Source of the DNA: Lachnospiraceae bacterium | Lineage (GTDB): Bacteria; Bacillota; Clostridia; Lachnospirales; Lachnospiraceae | Direction of reading: 5' to 3' | Length of the DNA stretch: 64,000 bases | NCBI GenBank assembly: GCA_910575255.1 | Contig: CAJTEM010000003.1 | Span: 124,001 to 188,000 of the forward strand | Shown here: piece after piece, positions 45,990 through 55,050 of the stretch | Layout: the number at the start of each line of letters is the position of its first letter | Position numbering within the stretch: the first letter of the stretch is position 1 | Translations under genes and position numbers: made by a program | Notes under the pieces: model-generated | Seen by the model: the letters and a program-made list of their open reading frames with translations, nothing else | Told to the model about the DNA's origin: nothing | Database searches by the model: none

Positions 45990-46147
45990 TATAACCCGTT
46001 TTAAATACCTTTCTGTTTCGGCAAGGATACTTTTCCGAGAGTGCAGAGGGAAAAGCGGAGGCGTAGTGGGGCTACGTTGAGCATTTTCCCTCTGTGCTAT
46101 CGGGAAAGCAGACTGGCGAAACGGAAGGTTATTTAAAACGGGTTATA
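45990..46147. repeat. Palindromic repeat, family 2, copy G (158 bp)
   Basis: Perfect 18-bp ends, 45990-46007 (TATAACCCGTTTTAAATA) with 46130-46147, flanked on both sides by CTAG (45986-45989 and 46148-46151). The apex GGCGTAGTGGGGCTACG is shared with copies F and H. The middle arm GCAGAGGGAAAA pairs with TTTTCCCTCTGTGC. Confidence 0.85.
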
Positions 46148-46151
46148 CTAG

Positions 46152-46310
46152 TACAGCATTGCTTAAATTTCGGTGAATCAATTGCTTGATATCGGTGTCA
46201 TCTGTGCGTCTGCGAAGCGACGGCGTAGTGGTGCCTACGTCTAGCTTCGCAGGCGTGCAGAGGGCGCTGATAGCGGGTAATTGATTCACCGGAATTTAGG
46301 CAAGGCTGTA
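46152..46310. repeat. Palindromic repeat, family 2, copy H (159 bp)
   Basis: Ends TACAGC/GCTGTA with imperfect pairing of about 45 nt per arm (GGTGAATCAATT with AATTGATTCACC is perfect) and apex GGCGTAGTGGTGCCTACG. It is flanked by CTAG at 46148-46151 and 46311-46314, sharing one CTAG with copy G. Confidence 0.85.
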
Positions 46311-46314
46311 CTAG

Positions 46315-46371
46315 TACAGCCTTGCATTAATCTCGAAGTAATCAGTGTTTGATGTTTGCGTCAGTGCAAGG
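46315..46371. repeat. Palindromic repeat, family 2, truncated copy I
   Basis: Begins after CTAG with TACAGCCTTGCATTAAT and follows the left arm of copy H for about 50 nt (for example TTTGATGTTTGCGTCA against TTGATATCGGTGTCA). It then ends abruptly in the ATPase fragment. Apex and right arm are missing. Confidence 0.6.
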
Positions 46372-47172
46372 CGGAAGATACCCTGATCATCTTTGATGAG
46401 ATCCAGGAATGTCCGGCTGCCTTAAATGCCCTGAAATATTTCCGGGAAAAGGCCAAAGATTATCATGTAATCGCCGCCGGAAGCCTCCTGGGCACCCTGC
46501 TGACGCAGCCAAAGTCCTATCCTGTCGGCATGATCAATCTGCTTTTGGTGGACCCGCTGACCTTTGATGAGTTTCTGGAGGTCATGGATCCGGCACTGTA
46601 TGCATATTATGCCAGCATCGGGAAAGGCCAGGAAATCGAAAGCGTTTTCCATAACCGGCTTCTGGCGGTCTGCAATTATTACTTTATTATCGGGGGAATG
46701 CCGGAGTGTGTCGCTTCCTGGCTTCAATATAAGGACCCGGCCCGGATCGCCCGGATTCAGCAGGAGCTAATCCAGGTTTATGAGCATGATTTTTCCAAAC
46801 ATCATGGAAAAGTCAACAGCGGACGTATCCTCATGGTCTTTCGGAGTATCACCACCCAGCTTGCAAAAGAAAATGAAAAATTCATGTATGGGGCCGTCCG
46901 TCTTGCAGCAACTGAAAGGGCAATTTTCTCTGGAACCCCGCTACTTTTCCCATAAACGCGGAGAGATTGATTTCGTGGTACAGCATGGTACGGAGATCAT
47001 TCCCATAGAGGTGAAGGGCAGGGAGGATAAATCCGCACCGTCCTTTAAACACTATGTATCAGAGCATTCACCGGAACATGTCCTGCGCTTTTCCAGGCGT
47101 GGGTATGTGACCAATGAGGGAATCACCAATTTGCCGCTGTATCTTGCTCCGAAGACGCGGGAGCTGCCTTGA
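46372..47172 (+). pseudogene. Truncated AAA_14/DUF4143-type ATPase
   Basis: Remnant of an AAA ATPase of the AAA_14 + DUF4143 type. It starts at Walker B (DTLIIFDEIQECPAALNALK) and continues with VIAAGSLLGTLL, LLLVDPLTFDEFLEVM and FIIGGMPECVASWL. The P-loop and N-terminus are absent, replaced by repeat copy I. After FMYGAVRLAA the frame is lost; the C-terminal nuclease-like end (YFSHKRGEIDFVV, then GTEIIPIEVKGRED) resumes in the +1 frame, so an internal deletion with frameshift has occurred near 46910. The second half ends at 47172. Non-functional. Confidence 0.85.
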
Positions 47173-47194
47173 AATTCTTATACAGAAATAATAT

Positions 47195-47223
47195 TTTACT
47201 TCTCACCCAAAAACTGTTATAAT
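47195..47223 (+). promoter_or_regulatory. Promoter of the MBL-fold hydrolase gene
   Basis: TTTACT (47195-47200), 17-bp spacer, TATAAT (47218-47223), 34 bp before the ATG. Confidence 0.7.
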
Positions 47224-47256
47224 CGTAACGGTTACTCAAGGAGGCGAATAATAACC

Positions 47257-48291
47257 ATGACTGAACTCTATCCTGGATTATTCCAGATCCAGCTGTCCAA
47301 TGGCGTAAAGCATTCCAACATGATCAACATTTTTCTGTTCCCCGGCAATGACAGCTGCCGCAGCCTGATGATTGATACCGGCTTCCGGACCGCACAGAAC
47401 AAGAAAATCATGGATGAACTGCTGGTCAAGCATCGGATCCGTTACGACGACCTGGACATTTTTCTGACTCACAAGCACCATGACCATACTGGCCTTGCCA
47501 ATTTCTATGCAGACCGCGGCGCCCGCATCTTCATGAACCCGGAGGAGGATCGCCACGCTTATGACTGCCTGTATTACAACAATAATCCCCAGGCCTTAGA
47601 AGAGCAGGTTCATGTCCTGGCCACGGTCGGAGTTACCGAAAAGCGCACCCCGGTTCTCTGGAACCGTTTTATGGAGCTGAACCGGATGATTCAGCAGGAA
47701 ACCCGGGATTCCATGTTCAATGAGATCAAGAATTACCGCTATGTTTCCATCACTGAGGGCATGGATTTTCGGTACGGCAATTATCATCTCAAAGCCATCC
47801 ATTTAAAGGGACATACCTTTGGGCAGATGGGACTGGTAGATGAAGAACACCGGCTGGTCTTTCCTGCTGACCAGCTGATTGACGGCATTGTTCCCATTGT
47901 TGCTACCGCGTACCCGGACGAGCACCTTCTGAATTATTATTTTAAATCTCTGGAAGAATTTCAGAAGCTTTATGCCGGATATACGATTCATCCCTCACAC
48001 AACCGTCCCTATCGCTGTGACGGCACGGTTCCTGCCGGGATTCTGGCTGCCTATCACAAGAAACTGGATACCATCCGGGAGATCTTACAGTCTGCCGACC
48101 GGGCCATGACCACCCGGGAGGTCGCCTTTTGGGCTTACGGCGCTGAGGATGAATACGGCTGGAAGGACCTGATGCAGACGAAAATGATCATTTCCAAGAC
48201 CTTCTCCTGTCTGGAATATTTACATGATAAGGAGGAGATTAGCCGGACATGTGAGGATGAGATTCTTTTCTGGAGAGTGGAAGGAGCCTGA
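47257..48291 (+). CDS. MBL-fold metallo-hydrolase (344 aa)
   Basis: Metallo-beta-lactamase fold enzyme. The dinuclear zinc motif H-x-H-x-D-H is THKHHDHTGL (His72, His74, Asp76, His77). The next ligand region is HLKGHTFGQMGL, with the bridging Asp in VFPADQLIDG and the last His in IHPSHNRPY. The C-terminal ~70 residues add a winged-helix-like region (AMTTREVAFWAYGAEDEYGW), as in hydrolases related to the LACTB2/RNase Z-like group with a C-terminal DNA-binding-like module. AAGGAGG precedes the start. Single gene; the substrate is not predictable. Confidence 0.9.
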   Translation: MTELYPGLFQIQLSNGVKHSNMINIFLFPGNDSCRSLMIDTGFRTAQNKKIMDELLVKHRIRYDDLDIFLTHKHHDHTGLANFYADRGARIFMNPEEDRHAYDCLYYNNNPQALEEQVHVLATVGVTEKRTPVLWNRFMELNRMIQQETRDSMFNEIKNYRYVSITEGMDFRYGNYHLKAIHLKGHTFGQMGLVDEEHRLVFPADQLIDGIVPIVATAYPDEHLLNYYFKSLEEFQKLYAGYTIHPSHNRPYRCDGTVPAGILAAYHKKLDTIREILQSADRAMTTREVAFWAYGAEDEYGWKDLMQTKMIISKTFSCLEYLHDKEEISRTCEDEILFWRVEGA

Positions 48292-48325
48292 GATCTCTTA
48301 CTCATCACGGGCAATGTCAGTAAGT

Positions 48326-50182
48326 TTAAGAAATGGGGAGAGAAAGTACCGGGGGCTCCTCTCTCCGGTGTCTTCTCTCTGTTTCCCCAAGCTCATTTTC
48401 CCGTGGTTTCCCGCCCTCTCTTTTCTCGTTGCTTCCCTGGAAATCCCCCGGCGGTTTCTTACTTTCCAGATCTTTCCCTGCCTCTCCTCCTTCCCCTTCC
48501 CTTCTCCCGAAGCCTTCTGGCTGTTCCGGCGGTTTCTCCCCAGGTCTGCCTCCCTGCGGGTCCCTCCATTTTCCCGGCTCATGGCCTCTCCTTTCCCGGC
48601 CATCGGGCGATGCTCCAAAGATGGTCTCCCGTCCGGCTATCGTGACCTGGATTTCGTCTTCCTCCTCCCCTGTTTTCACATAGTACACATTTCCCTCCTC
48701 CATTCCGGGAACCGAGAGAATCATGGTATCAAACTCCTTCTCCGGTGCGTATTCTCCCAGTATCGTGCCCTCCTCATCCGTTAGCTGGATCTGGCTCCCT
48801 GCCTTCCGGCTTTCTTCCAGGCAGATCACCAGATAATTGCTGGTAGACTTTTCTCCAAAGGTCTGCATCATGCCCGAACTGCCTGCCGCAAACAGGGTTC
48901 CTCCGGTAATCATTGCCTCTCCATTGTAATCAAGGATTCCGTCTCCCCGGCTCACCGGTCCGCTCAAATATAAGACGCCGCCCTCGAAATACAGATCCCC
49001 ATTGGAATCTATGCCGTCTGCTTTGGCATTCAGCCAGATCTCTCCGCCGGCAATCCGCGTATACACGCCATCCTGATCCTGCATTTTCTCCTGCTCTGTT
49101 TCCACGGAAGCCGCCGAATTGATCCCGTCATCCAATGTCACTGCCTTTACCAGCCCGCCCAGGATATCCACCGTCTTCCCGGCCAGCCCCTCCTGGCTCT
49201 CAGCCACATGAATATTTCCGCCGCATACCACCAGGGCTGTCTCCGCCTGTATCCCGTCATCCTTAGCGGCAATGGTAATCTCCCCTCCGTCAATCCAGAT
49301 AAACCCATTTTCCGGGTCTTCATCCTGGTTCGATTTGATTCCATCCTTCCCTGCCTGAATCGTCAGCATACCGTCCCGGATGATCACCGAGTCCTTTCCC
49401 TTCAGTCCGTCATCCATGGACTCTATGGTAATAGTTCCCGAGATCACCTTCAAATTGTCCTTGCTGCGGATTCCGCATTGGTAATTCCCATATACCTCGA
49501 GTTCCCCGGTTCCGTTGATCGTCAGATCTCCCTTTGTAAAGATCGGTGCATCCGGCTCGTCCTCTCCTTCGGTTTCAAACTGATATTCGCTGCCGTCCCA
49601 GATGACATTCTTTGTCCCGTCCGCCAGGGTAAGCACTACCTTGCACTTTTCCGTTCCATAGATCGGGGCGGTATGCATATTTGACAACTCTGCTCCGTTC
49701 AGAACCAGCCGGACCAGTTCCTCTTCTTTTGCCTCTATACGTATTTGTCCCTCTGCCATCTGGCCGGATATCACATAGACTCCGCCCTTTTCGATGACTG
49801 CTGTATACCCGGAAGCTTTCACCCCTTCTCCCTCTGCCGTTACTCCGCTTTCCGACAGCATAATTTGGGCTGTCCCTTCCTCCTCCCATTCATTTTCCAG
49901 ATCCTCTGGTTCATAGAAGATCGTCTTTTCGCCGCCCTCTCCCAGAGAGGCTGTCACGGTTATCCTGCCGTCGGCTTCTGTCCTTTCACTGCGTCCAGAG
50001 ACGTCAGAAGCTGCCGGAGCTTTTTCTTTTTCAACGGTATCCGCCTGCACATCCTCCTTGCTTTGTGATGTTTCCTGCATAGTATCTTCCGCCTTTTGGC
50101 ATCCGGTTGCCTGCACCGCCAAAACACTGCCTGTCAGACACAATACCAGAAAACGGCCTCTTATTTCTCCTATTCCTCTCAT
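48326..50182 (-). CDS. Carbohydrate-binding domain lipoprotein, Cthe_2159/DUF4353 type (618 aa)
   Basis: Secreted lipoprotein. The signal peptide runs from residue 1 to the lipobox ATGC at about 25-28 and is followed by an acidic linker. The body (about 120-530) is a right-handed beta-helix built of repeats such as GDLTINGTGELEVYGNYQCG, DSVIIRDGMLTIQAGKDGIK and GEITIAAKDDGIQAETALVV. The recurring Asp-Gly-Ile pattern bears Ca2+-binding acidic turns. This is the Cthe_2159 (DUF4353) cellulose/polygalacturonate-binding family. The C-terminal ~90 residues are a highly charged Pro/Gly/Arg/Glu-rich tail. The start at 50182 is chosen because AGGAGG lies 10 nt upstream. It is convergent with the MBL gene. 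A role in binding acidic plant polysaccharide at the surface is inferred. Confidence 0.88.
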   Translation of the reverse strand: MRGIGEIRGRFLVLCLTGSVLAVQATGCQKAEDTMQETSQSKEDVQADTVEKEKAPAASDVSGRSERTEADGRITVTASLGEGGEKTIFYEPEDLENEWEEEGTAQIMLSESGVTAEGEGVKASGYTAVIEKGGVYVISGQMAEGQIRIEAKEEELVRLVLNGAELSNMHTAPIYGTEKCKVVLTLADGTKNVIWDGSEYQFETEGEDEPDAPIFTKGDLTINGTGELEVYGNYQCGIRSKDNLKVISGTITIESMDDGLKGKDSVIIRDGMLTIQAGKDGIKSNQDEDPENGFIWIDGGEITIAAKDDGIQAETALVVCGGNIHVAESQEGLAGKTVDILGGLVKAVTLDDGINSAASVETEQEKMQDQDGVYTRIAGGEIWLNAKADGIDSNGDLYFEGGVLYLSGPVSRGDGILDYNGEAMITGGTLFAAGSSGMMQTFGEKSTSNYLVICLEESRKAGSQIQLTDEEGTILGEYAPEKEFDTMILSVPGMEEGNVYYVKTGEEEDEIQVTIAGRETIFGASPDGRERRGHEPGKWRDPQGGRPGEKPPEQPEGFGRREGEGGEAGKDLESKKPPGDFQGSNEKREGGKPRENELGETERRHRREEPPVLSLPIS

Positions 50183-50293
50183 TCTTTCCGTTCCTCCTTT
50201 CTTCCCTGAGAGCACTCCCTGATTGTTCAGTTCTTCCTTTAAGCTTCTTTTATCATAAACAGCAAATGTGTTTGGAATTTGATGGGAATGTGA

Positions 50294-50372
50294 GAAATTA
50301 ATGAAAAAATATCAGGGAGCATCCTCTCCTTGTCCGGACGAAGATACTCCCCGATTTTATGATATTTTTGTT
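50294..50372 (-). terminator. Terminator of metY
   Basis: Long hairpin: outer stem AATATCA/TGATATT, inner GGGGAGTATC paired with GATGCTCCC, then TTTT on the minus strand, about 80 nt after the metY stop. Confidence 0.65.
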
Positions 50373-50450
50373 TTTACCGCTGCAACCATGTTCCCTCCAG
50401 ACAGCTCACGGCTCCGGTTTCTTTCCGGATGAAGCATTCATTCAGCGACG

Positions 50451-51752
50451 TCAGATTGCCTGAAATGCCGCATCCAGCGCCGCAATCAGATCCTCCGCCT
50501 TCTCGATCCCGATGGAAAGACGAATGGTATTCGGCTTGATTCCCTGCTCCAGAAGCTCCTCCTCTGTGCACTGGCTGTGGGTCGTGGTAGCCGGATGGAT
50601 CACCAGGGATTTTACATCCGCCACATTGGCCAGCAGGGAAAAAATAGCCAGATGATCTATAAAGTCCTGTGCTGTCTTTGCATCTCCCCGGATCTCAAAG
50701 GTGAAAATGGAACCTCCGCCGTTGGGCAGATATTTTTGATACAGCTCATGACCTGGCTCACCCTCCAGGGACGGATGGTGAACCGCCTCCACCTGAGGAT
50801 GGTTAGACAGATAGTCCACAATTTTCAGCGCATTGCTCACATGACGCTCCACCCTCAGCGACAGAGTCTCCAGCCCCTGCAGGAAGAGAAAGGCATGGAA
50901 GGGAGAGAGAGTCGCCCCGGTATCCCGCAGAATAACAGCACGGATATAGGTCACAAAAGCCGCCGGTCCCACGGCGTCAACAAAGGATACGCCATGATAG
51001 CTGGGATTGGCCTCGGAAATCCAGGGATAGCGCCCGGAGGATTTCCAGTCAAAGTTTCCGCTGTCAATGATAACGCCGCCGATTGCCGTGCCGTGCCCGC
51101 CGATAAACTTTGTAGCGGAATGGACCACAATGTCTGCCCCATATTCAATCGGGCGGATCAGATAAGGCGTGGCAAAGGTAGAATCCACCACCAGAGGAAG
51201 GTTATGCTTATGGGCAAGCTTTGCAAGCTCCTCCAGATCTGCCAGATTCGAATTGGGGTTTCCCAGAGTCTCCACAAAAATAGCTTTTGTATTTTCCTGA
51301 ATCGCCGCTTCAAAGGCTCCCTCCTCCTCTGGATCTACGAAGGCAGCTGTCACACCGTTGGTCAGCGGCAGGGTATGTGCCAGCAGATTATAGGTGCCGC
51401 CATAAATCGTCTTGGACGCCACAATATGCTCCCCGGACTTTGCCAAGGCCTGAAATGTATAATCAATGGCCGCTGCTCCGGAAGCCACTGCCAGAGCCGC
51501 CACTCCGCCCTCTAAGGACGCGATTCGCTGCTCAAAAATATCTTGCGTGGGATTGGTCAGCCTTCCGTAGATATTCCCGGTGTCCCGCAGTCCAAAACGA
51601 TCCGCCGCATGCTGCGAATTGTGGAACACATAAGAAGTGGTAGCATAGATAGGAACCGCTCTTGCATCTGTGACCGGATCTGCCTGTTCCTGCCCGATAT
51701 GTAGCTGCCTTGTCTCAAAACTCCAGTTTTTAGAATCTCTGATATCCGCCAT
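50451..51752 (-). CDS. metY: O-acetylhomoserine aminocarboxypropyltransferase/cysteine synthase (433 aa)
   Basis: PLP enzyme of the Cys/Met metabolism family, joining O-acetylhomoserine with sulfide to give homocysteine (direct sulfhydrylation). Landmarks are [20 protein letters not shown] at the start, [20 protein letters not shown] (Tyr and Arg binding the PLP phosphate), [24 protein letters not shown] (Asp190) and the Schiff-base Lys215 in [16 protein letters not shown]. At 433 aa it is the longer OAH sulfhydrylase type, not cystathionine gamma-synthase. No SAM riboswitch, T-box or other leader was found upstream. The LysR gene nearby on the same strand may control it. Confidence 0.95.
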   Translation of the reverse strand: MADIRDSKNWSFETRQLHIGQEQADPVTDARAVPIYATTSYVFHNSQHAADRFGLRDTGNIYGRLTNPTQDIFEQRIASLEGGVAALAVASGAAAIDYTFQALAKSGEHIVASKTIYGGTYNLLAHTLPLTNGVTAAFVDPEEEGAFEAAIQENTKAIFVETLGNPNSNLADLEELAKLAHKHNLPLVVDSTFATPYLIRPIEYGADIVVHSATKFIGGHGTAIGGVIIDSGNFDWKSSGRYPWISEANPSYHGVSFVDAVGPAAFVTYIRAVILRDTGATLSPFHAFLFLQGLETLSLRVERHVSNALKIVDYLSNHPQVEAVHHPSLEGEPGHELYQKYLPNGGGSIFTFEIRGDAKTAQDFIDHLAIFSLLANVADVKSLVIHPATTTHSQCTEEELLEQGIKPNTIRLSIGIEKAEDLIAALDAAFQAI

Positions 51753-51942
51753 GGTTCTTTCCTCCCTGATATTATGATTTCTTCGTTACGCATTTTCAGT
51801 TAAATGCAAACTTTTATTTCTTTCAACGATTCGTTCTCACAGCATTCCGGGATGCAGCTTTTTCCTGAATCCGTTTTACTGCTGTCCTTGCCGTTGAATC
51901 CATACTATCATACTATGATTTATCCGTCTAATACACAAAATA

Positions 51943-51979
51943 AATACCCGGTTATAGATTTACTCTATAACCGGGTATT
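51943..51979 (-). terminator. Terminator that contains the LysR stop codon
   Basis: Perfect 16-bp stem (51943-51958 with 51964-51979), 5-nt loop, and T-rich minus-strand tail. The TAG stop of the LysR gene (51965-51967) lies within the stem. Confidence 0.85.
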
Positions 51980-52897
51980 ACTCTGCACCAGATATTCTTT
52001 CATTGCTTTGAGATACCGCTCTCCCATCCGGCTTAAAAAGGTATTCTTCCGGATCACATATCCGATCTCCATGGCACTGTTGGCATTCTCCTCGTCATCC
52101 CGGAAAGGCACTGCCAGATAGTCCTTTCCATTCAGCTCCTCACAAATGATTCCGGAACACAGGGTGTATCCGTTCAGCCCCACCATCAGATTCAGCATGG
52201 TCGCCCGGTCATTGGCCCGAATCACCTGCGGATACTCATTCGTGGAAAGAATCTCCTCTGCCAGGTAAAAGGAGCTGTCGTCTCCCTGCTCAAAGGACAG
52301 ACACGGATAATCCTTCAGCTGCTCAAAACAGATGGAATCCTCTCCTGCCAGGGGATGTCCCTTCCAGAGATACACATACGCCTGGCAATCCACCAGATGA
52401 TGGAACTCCAGCCCGGCAGACTGCAGCAGCCTTACCATGGCCTTCCTGTTAAAATCACACAGATACAGCACCCCGATCTCGCTTTTCATGGTGCTGACGT
52501 CTCGGATCACCTCTGCTGTTTTCGTCTCCCGGATCGCGAACTCATATTGGGACATATCAAATTCCCTGGCCATATCCACAAATGCCTTGACCACAAAGGA
52601 ATAATGCTGTGTGGACACTCCGAACCGCTTTTTATGAGAACTGTCCTTCCCGTACTTTTCCAGAACATTCTCATATTGTCCGTAGATCTGCCTGGCATAG
52701 TAAAGAAACTCCGTCCCGTCGCCGGTCAAAGTAACTCCCCGTTTGCTCCGGTAAAACAGGGTGATTCCCAACTCCTTCTCCAGTTCCTTCATGGCGCTGG
52801 TCAGAGAAGGCTGGGATAGGTAAAGCTGCTCCGCGGCCTTGTTGAAGGAACCGGTCTCTGCAATTGTGATCAGGTAGTTTAGCTGTGTTAAGGTCAT
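51965..52897 (-). CDS. LysR family transcriptional regulator (310 aa)
   Basis: N-terminal LysR helix-turn-helix (residues 1-60): MTLTQLNYLITIAETGSFNK, then AAEQLYLSQPSLTSAMKELE, followed by the inducer domain of the periplasmic-binding type (about 90-300). GGAGAG precedes the ATG at 52897; an in-frame ATG six codons upstream has no ribosome site. It is upstream of metY on the same strand but separated by a terminator. CysB/CysL-like control of sulfur assimilation is possible but inferred only from position. Confidence 0.9.
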   Translation of the reverse strand: MTLTQLNYLITIAETGSFNKAAEQLYLSQPSLTSAMKELEKELGITLFYRSKRGVTLTGDGTEFLYYARQIYGQYENVLEKYGKDSSHKKRFGVSTQHYSFVVKAFVDMAREFDMSQYEFAIRETKTAEVIRDVSTMKSEIGVLYLCDFNRKAMVRLLQSAGLEFHHLVDCQAYVYLWKGHPLAGEDSICFEQLKDYPCLSFEQGDDSSFYLAEEILSTNEYPQVIRANDRATMLNLMVGLNGYTLCSGIICEELNGKDYLAVPFRDDEENANSAMEIGYVIRKNTFLSRMGERYLKAMKEYLVQSNTRL

Positions 52898-52930
52898 ATT
52901 ATCTCTCCAAAGCAAATACGCTGCATACTT

Positions 52931-53422
52931 CTACAGCACACGATAATAAGGACAGATATCCTCATAATGCCCGTCCTTCATCCGGAATCCCTCAGGAATC
53001 GTCCCCATCTGTACAAATCCCAGCCGCTCATACAAATGTCTGGCATGGATATTATTCGCCACCACGGCATTGAACTGCAGAACCCGAAAGCCATGCCTTT
53101 TCCCCTGTACCAGGCAGTCCGAAACCAGCCTTTCTCCGATATGCAGCCCCCTGCTTTTTGAGGAGACCGCAAAGCTCGCATTACAGATATGGCCGCACCG
53201 CCCTACATTGTTCGGGTGCAGAATATACAGTCCATAGATTCGCCCGATATCCGCATCCTCTGCCACCGCATTATAAGTCTGTTCCGCGAAGAACTGCTTT
53301 CCCGTCTTTGCATTCAGCAGCTCCTCCTGAGGAAAAGCAACCCCTTCCTCCACAACCTCATTCCAGATGGCAATCATTTCCCAAAGATCCTCTTCCCTAT
53401 AAGCCCTTATCTTAATTTCCAT
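52931..53422 (-). CDS. GNAT family N-acetyltransferase (163 aa)
   Basis: GCN5-related acetyltransferase. After MEIKIRAYREEDLWEMIAIW, acetyl-CoA binding is shown by VSSKSRGLHIGERLVSDCL (the R/Q-x-x-G-x-G/A loop reads RGLHIG), with NNIHARHLYERLGFVQMG at the C-terminus. YEDICPYYRVL ends the fold. GGAGAG about 10 nt upstream favours 53422 over 53467. It ends 33 nt before the LysR start. The substrate is unknown; the family includes L-amino acid acetyltransferases such as phosphinothricin acetyltransferase. Confidence 0.9.
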   Translation of the reverse strand: MEIKIRAYREEDLWEMIAIWNEVVEEGVAFPQEELLNAKTGKQFFAEQTYNAVAEDADIGRIYGLYILHPNNVGRCGHICNASFAVSSKSRGLHIGERLVSDCLVQGKRHGFRVLQFNAVVANNIHARHLYERLGFVQMGTIPEGFRMKDGHYEDICPYYRVL

Positions 53423-53463
53423 AATCCGTTTCTCTCCGTCTCTTCCACAATTACCACAGCGCC

Positions 53464-53961
53464 TCACTCCATCCTGCCGAATTTCATTTCCTCGCCATTC
53501 TTATCATACTTCTTCCTCTTCCCGGTAATGGAATCCATACTCACCTTCCACACAGCGGTCACTGCCAGGCTGCGCCGCATCTCTCTGTCAAAATTCTCCA
53601 TGTTTGTGGGGACATGCCTCTCGCACAGCAGACGGAGCGCATGAATCTTCTCTTCCTCCTCCATCACCTCCTCCGCCCTGCCTCGGATGACCGCCGACTC
53701 ATACTCGGTAGTAAACTCATGAAGCGCACGGCAGGTGTCTCCCACACAGGCAATGCACACCTCCGGATTCCTGAGCATGGCATCCGTCTTCTTTCCTGCC
53801 TTTGCACAATGGAAGAACACAGTCCGATCCTCCCGCACAATGCTGACGGGAACACAGTAAGGCTGCCCCTCTTCATCGATCATGGAAAGCACCGCATACT
53901 CACATCGGTCCACAACTCCCATGGCAAAATTCTCATCCATTTCCCGGTCTTTTCTTCTCAT
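53464..53961 (-). CDS. Pyridoxamine 5'-phosphate oxidase family protein, NimA-like (165 aa)
   Basis: Split-barrel flavin-binding protein. The pattern MGVVDRCEYAVLSMIDEEGQ, PYCVPVSIVREDRTVFFHCA, AGKKTDAMLRNPEVCIACVG matches the FMN-binding family that includes NimA nitroimidazole reductases; the conserved His is in FFHCAKAGKK. The protein is at the usual length of about 160 aa. It could reduce nitro compounds or be an unrelated flavin enzyme; resistance should not be inferred. It is four bases from the ProX-like gene and just upstream of the GNAT gene. Confidence 0.88.
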   Translation of the reverse strand: MRRKDREMDENFAMGVVDRCEYAVLSMIDEEGQPYCVPVSIVREDRTVFFHCAKAGKKTDAMLRNPEVCIACVGDTCRALHEFTTEYESAVIRGRAEEVMEEEEKIHALRLLCERHVPTNMENFDREMRRSLAVTAVWKVSMDSITGKRKKYDKNGEEMKFGRME

Positions 53962-53964
53962 CTT

Positions 53965-54483
53965 TCATACCTCTCTGTCCATTTGTCTTTTTCCTGAAAC
54001 TTCCACCAGTTCCGCCAGATTTCCATGTGCTTCTATCAGATGAACCATATCCTCTGTTTTCAGCCATACGGTGGCCGTATTATGATTCGGATGAACACCA
54101 ATAAGCCCCGGTGCCTCCATAAAATCCCTGTCAATAAATACCTTAACCTTTAACTCCGTATCATTCAATACTCCAAACGGAGTTACAGAACCCGCCGTCA
54201 ATCCCATGATATTCATAAGATCATCCTCTGACGCAAAACTCAAAGGGCGCGTATGGTTTCTCTGCCGGAACTCCTTTAAATCTACCCTTTTATCCCCCTT
54301 TACTGTGATCAGATAATAGTTCCTTTTCTTATCGTCGCGCACAAACAGATTTTTGGCGTCAGCCTCCGGATAAGGAATATCGATTTGCGAAAGCTCTGCC
54401 ATATTATAAACAGCCCTGTGTTCTGTTATCTCGTGCCAGATATTTTTCTCTTCTAAGAAATCATAAATTTCCTGCTTGTCCAT
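53965..54483 (-). CDS. YbaK/ProX-type prolyl-tRNA editing domain protein (172 aa)
   Basis: Free-standing homologue of the prolyl-tRNA synthetase insertion domain (YbaK/ProXp), which deacylates mischarged tRNA such as Ala-tRNAPro. It has the start EIYDFLEEKNIWHEITEHRA, then KNLFVRDDKKRNYYLITVKG, SFASEDDLMNIMGLTAGSVT (GLTxGSVTPFG motif) and GVHPNHNTATVWL at the C-terminus, all family signatures. GGAG 8 nt upstream sets the start at 54483. It follows the hisK-like fragment. Confidence 0.9.
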   Translation of the reverse strand: MDKQEIYDFLEEKNIWHEITEHRAVYNMAELSQIDIPYPEADAKNLFVRDDKKRNYYLITVKGDKRVDLKEFRQRNHTRPLSFASEDDLMNIMGLTAGSVTPFGVLNDTELKVKVFIDRDFMEAPGLIGVHPNHNTATVWLKTEDMVHLIEAHGNLAELVEVSGKRQMDREV

Positions 54484-54557
54484 GTTCTCGTCTCCCACTC
54501 CGCCCTGATACACCGTTGCGTCAATTCCCTTCCTGTAAAGTTCCCGGTCTTCTGTCC

Positions 54558-55040
54558 TCAAAGTTTATGAAACACCGGCTCCATTCTCTCAAAAGTACAA
54601 AATTCCCGAAACCCAATTGTCTTCAACAGTTCCTTTGTTTCTCCCATATAGCTCCCCAAATGCTCCGGCTTATGGCTGTCGCTCCCTAAGGTGATCACCC
54701 TGCCCCCAAGCCGGTAATATAGTTCCAGAATCTCCCCCGAAGGCGTGGTATCCTTAAGCCCATACCTGTGAGAAGAGGTATTCACTTCAATCCCTTTTCC
54801 GTCCGCAATCACCCTTTTAAGAATATCCGTCACATACGGTCTGACCTCCGAAAACGGGTACCCGCCCATTTTGTCATACCGCACAATCAAATCCAGATGT
54901 CCAGGCACACTGTAATTCTGATAATGCCTCACCAGATTAAGCACTTCCTCATAATAACGTTCCTGATATTCCTTCTGCGTACGTCTTCGCTGAAAATCCT
55001 GAGTCCAGAACTCCTTATCCTCCACCTGATGAACTGACAA
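54558..55040 (-). pseudogene. 5'-truncated PHP-family histidinol-phosphatase-like gene
   Basis: The C-terminal ~160 residues of a PHP-domain phosphatase (HisK/HisJ type): VHQVEDKEFWTQDFQRR, VPGHLDLIVRYDKMGGYP, EVNTSSHRYGLKDTTPSGEI and ITLGSDSHKPEHLGSYMGET. These match the second half of the family with metal ligands in GHLD and SDSH. The first ~100 residues, including the HxH and conserved N-terminal metal ligands, are missing. Upstream there is an in-frame TGA and then a low-complexity AG-rich tract. No good start codon exists (TTG at 55040 at best). Likely non-functional. Confidence 0.75.
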
Positions 55041-55050
55041 AATAATAAAA

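Noticed and set aside
51753-51942. SAM riboswitch or T-box upstream of metY
   Set aside because: The region lacks the S-box core and any tRNA-pairing leader features; only the LysR terminator is recognisable.
53464-53961. Calling the flavin protein a nitroimidazole resistance gene (nim)
   Set aside because: Family resemblance only; many NimA-like proteins have other roles and nothing here shows resistance.
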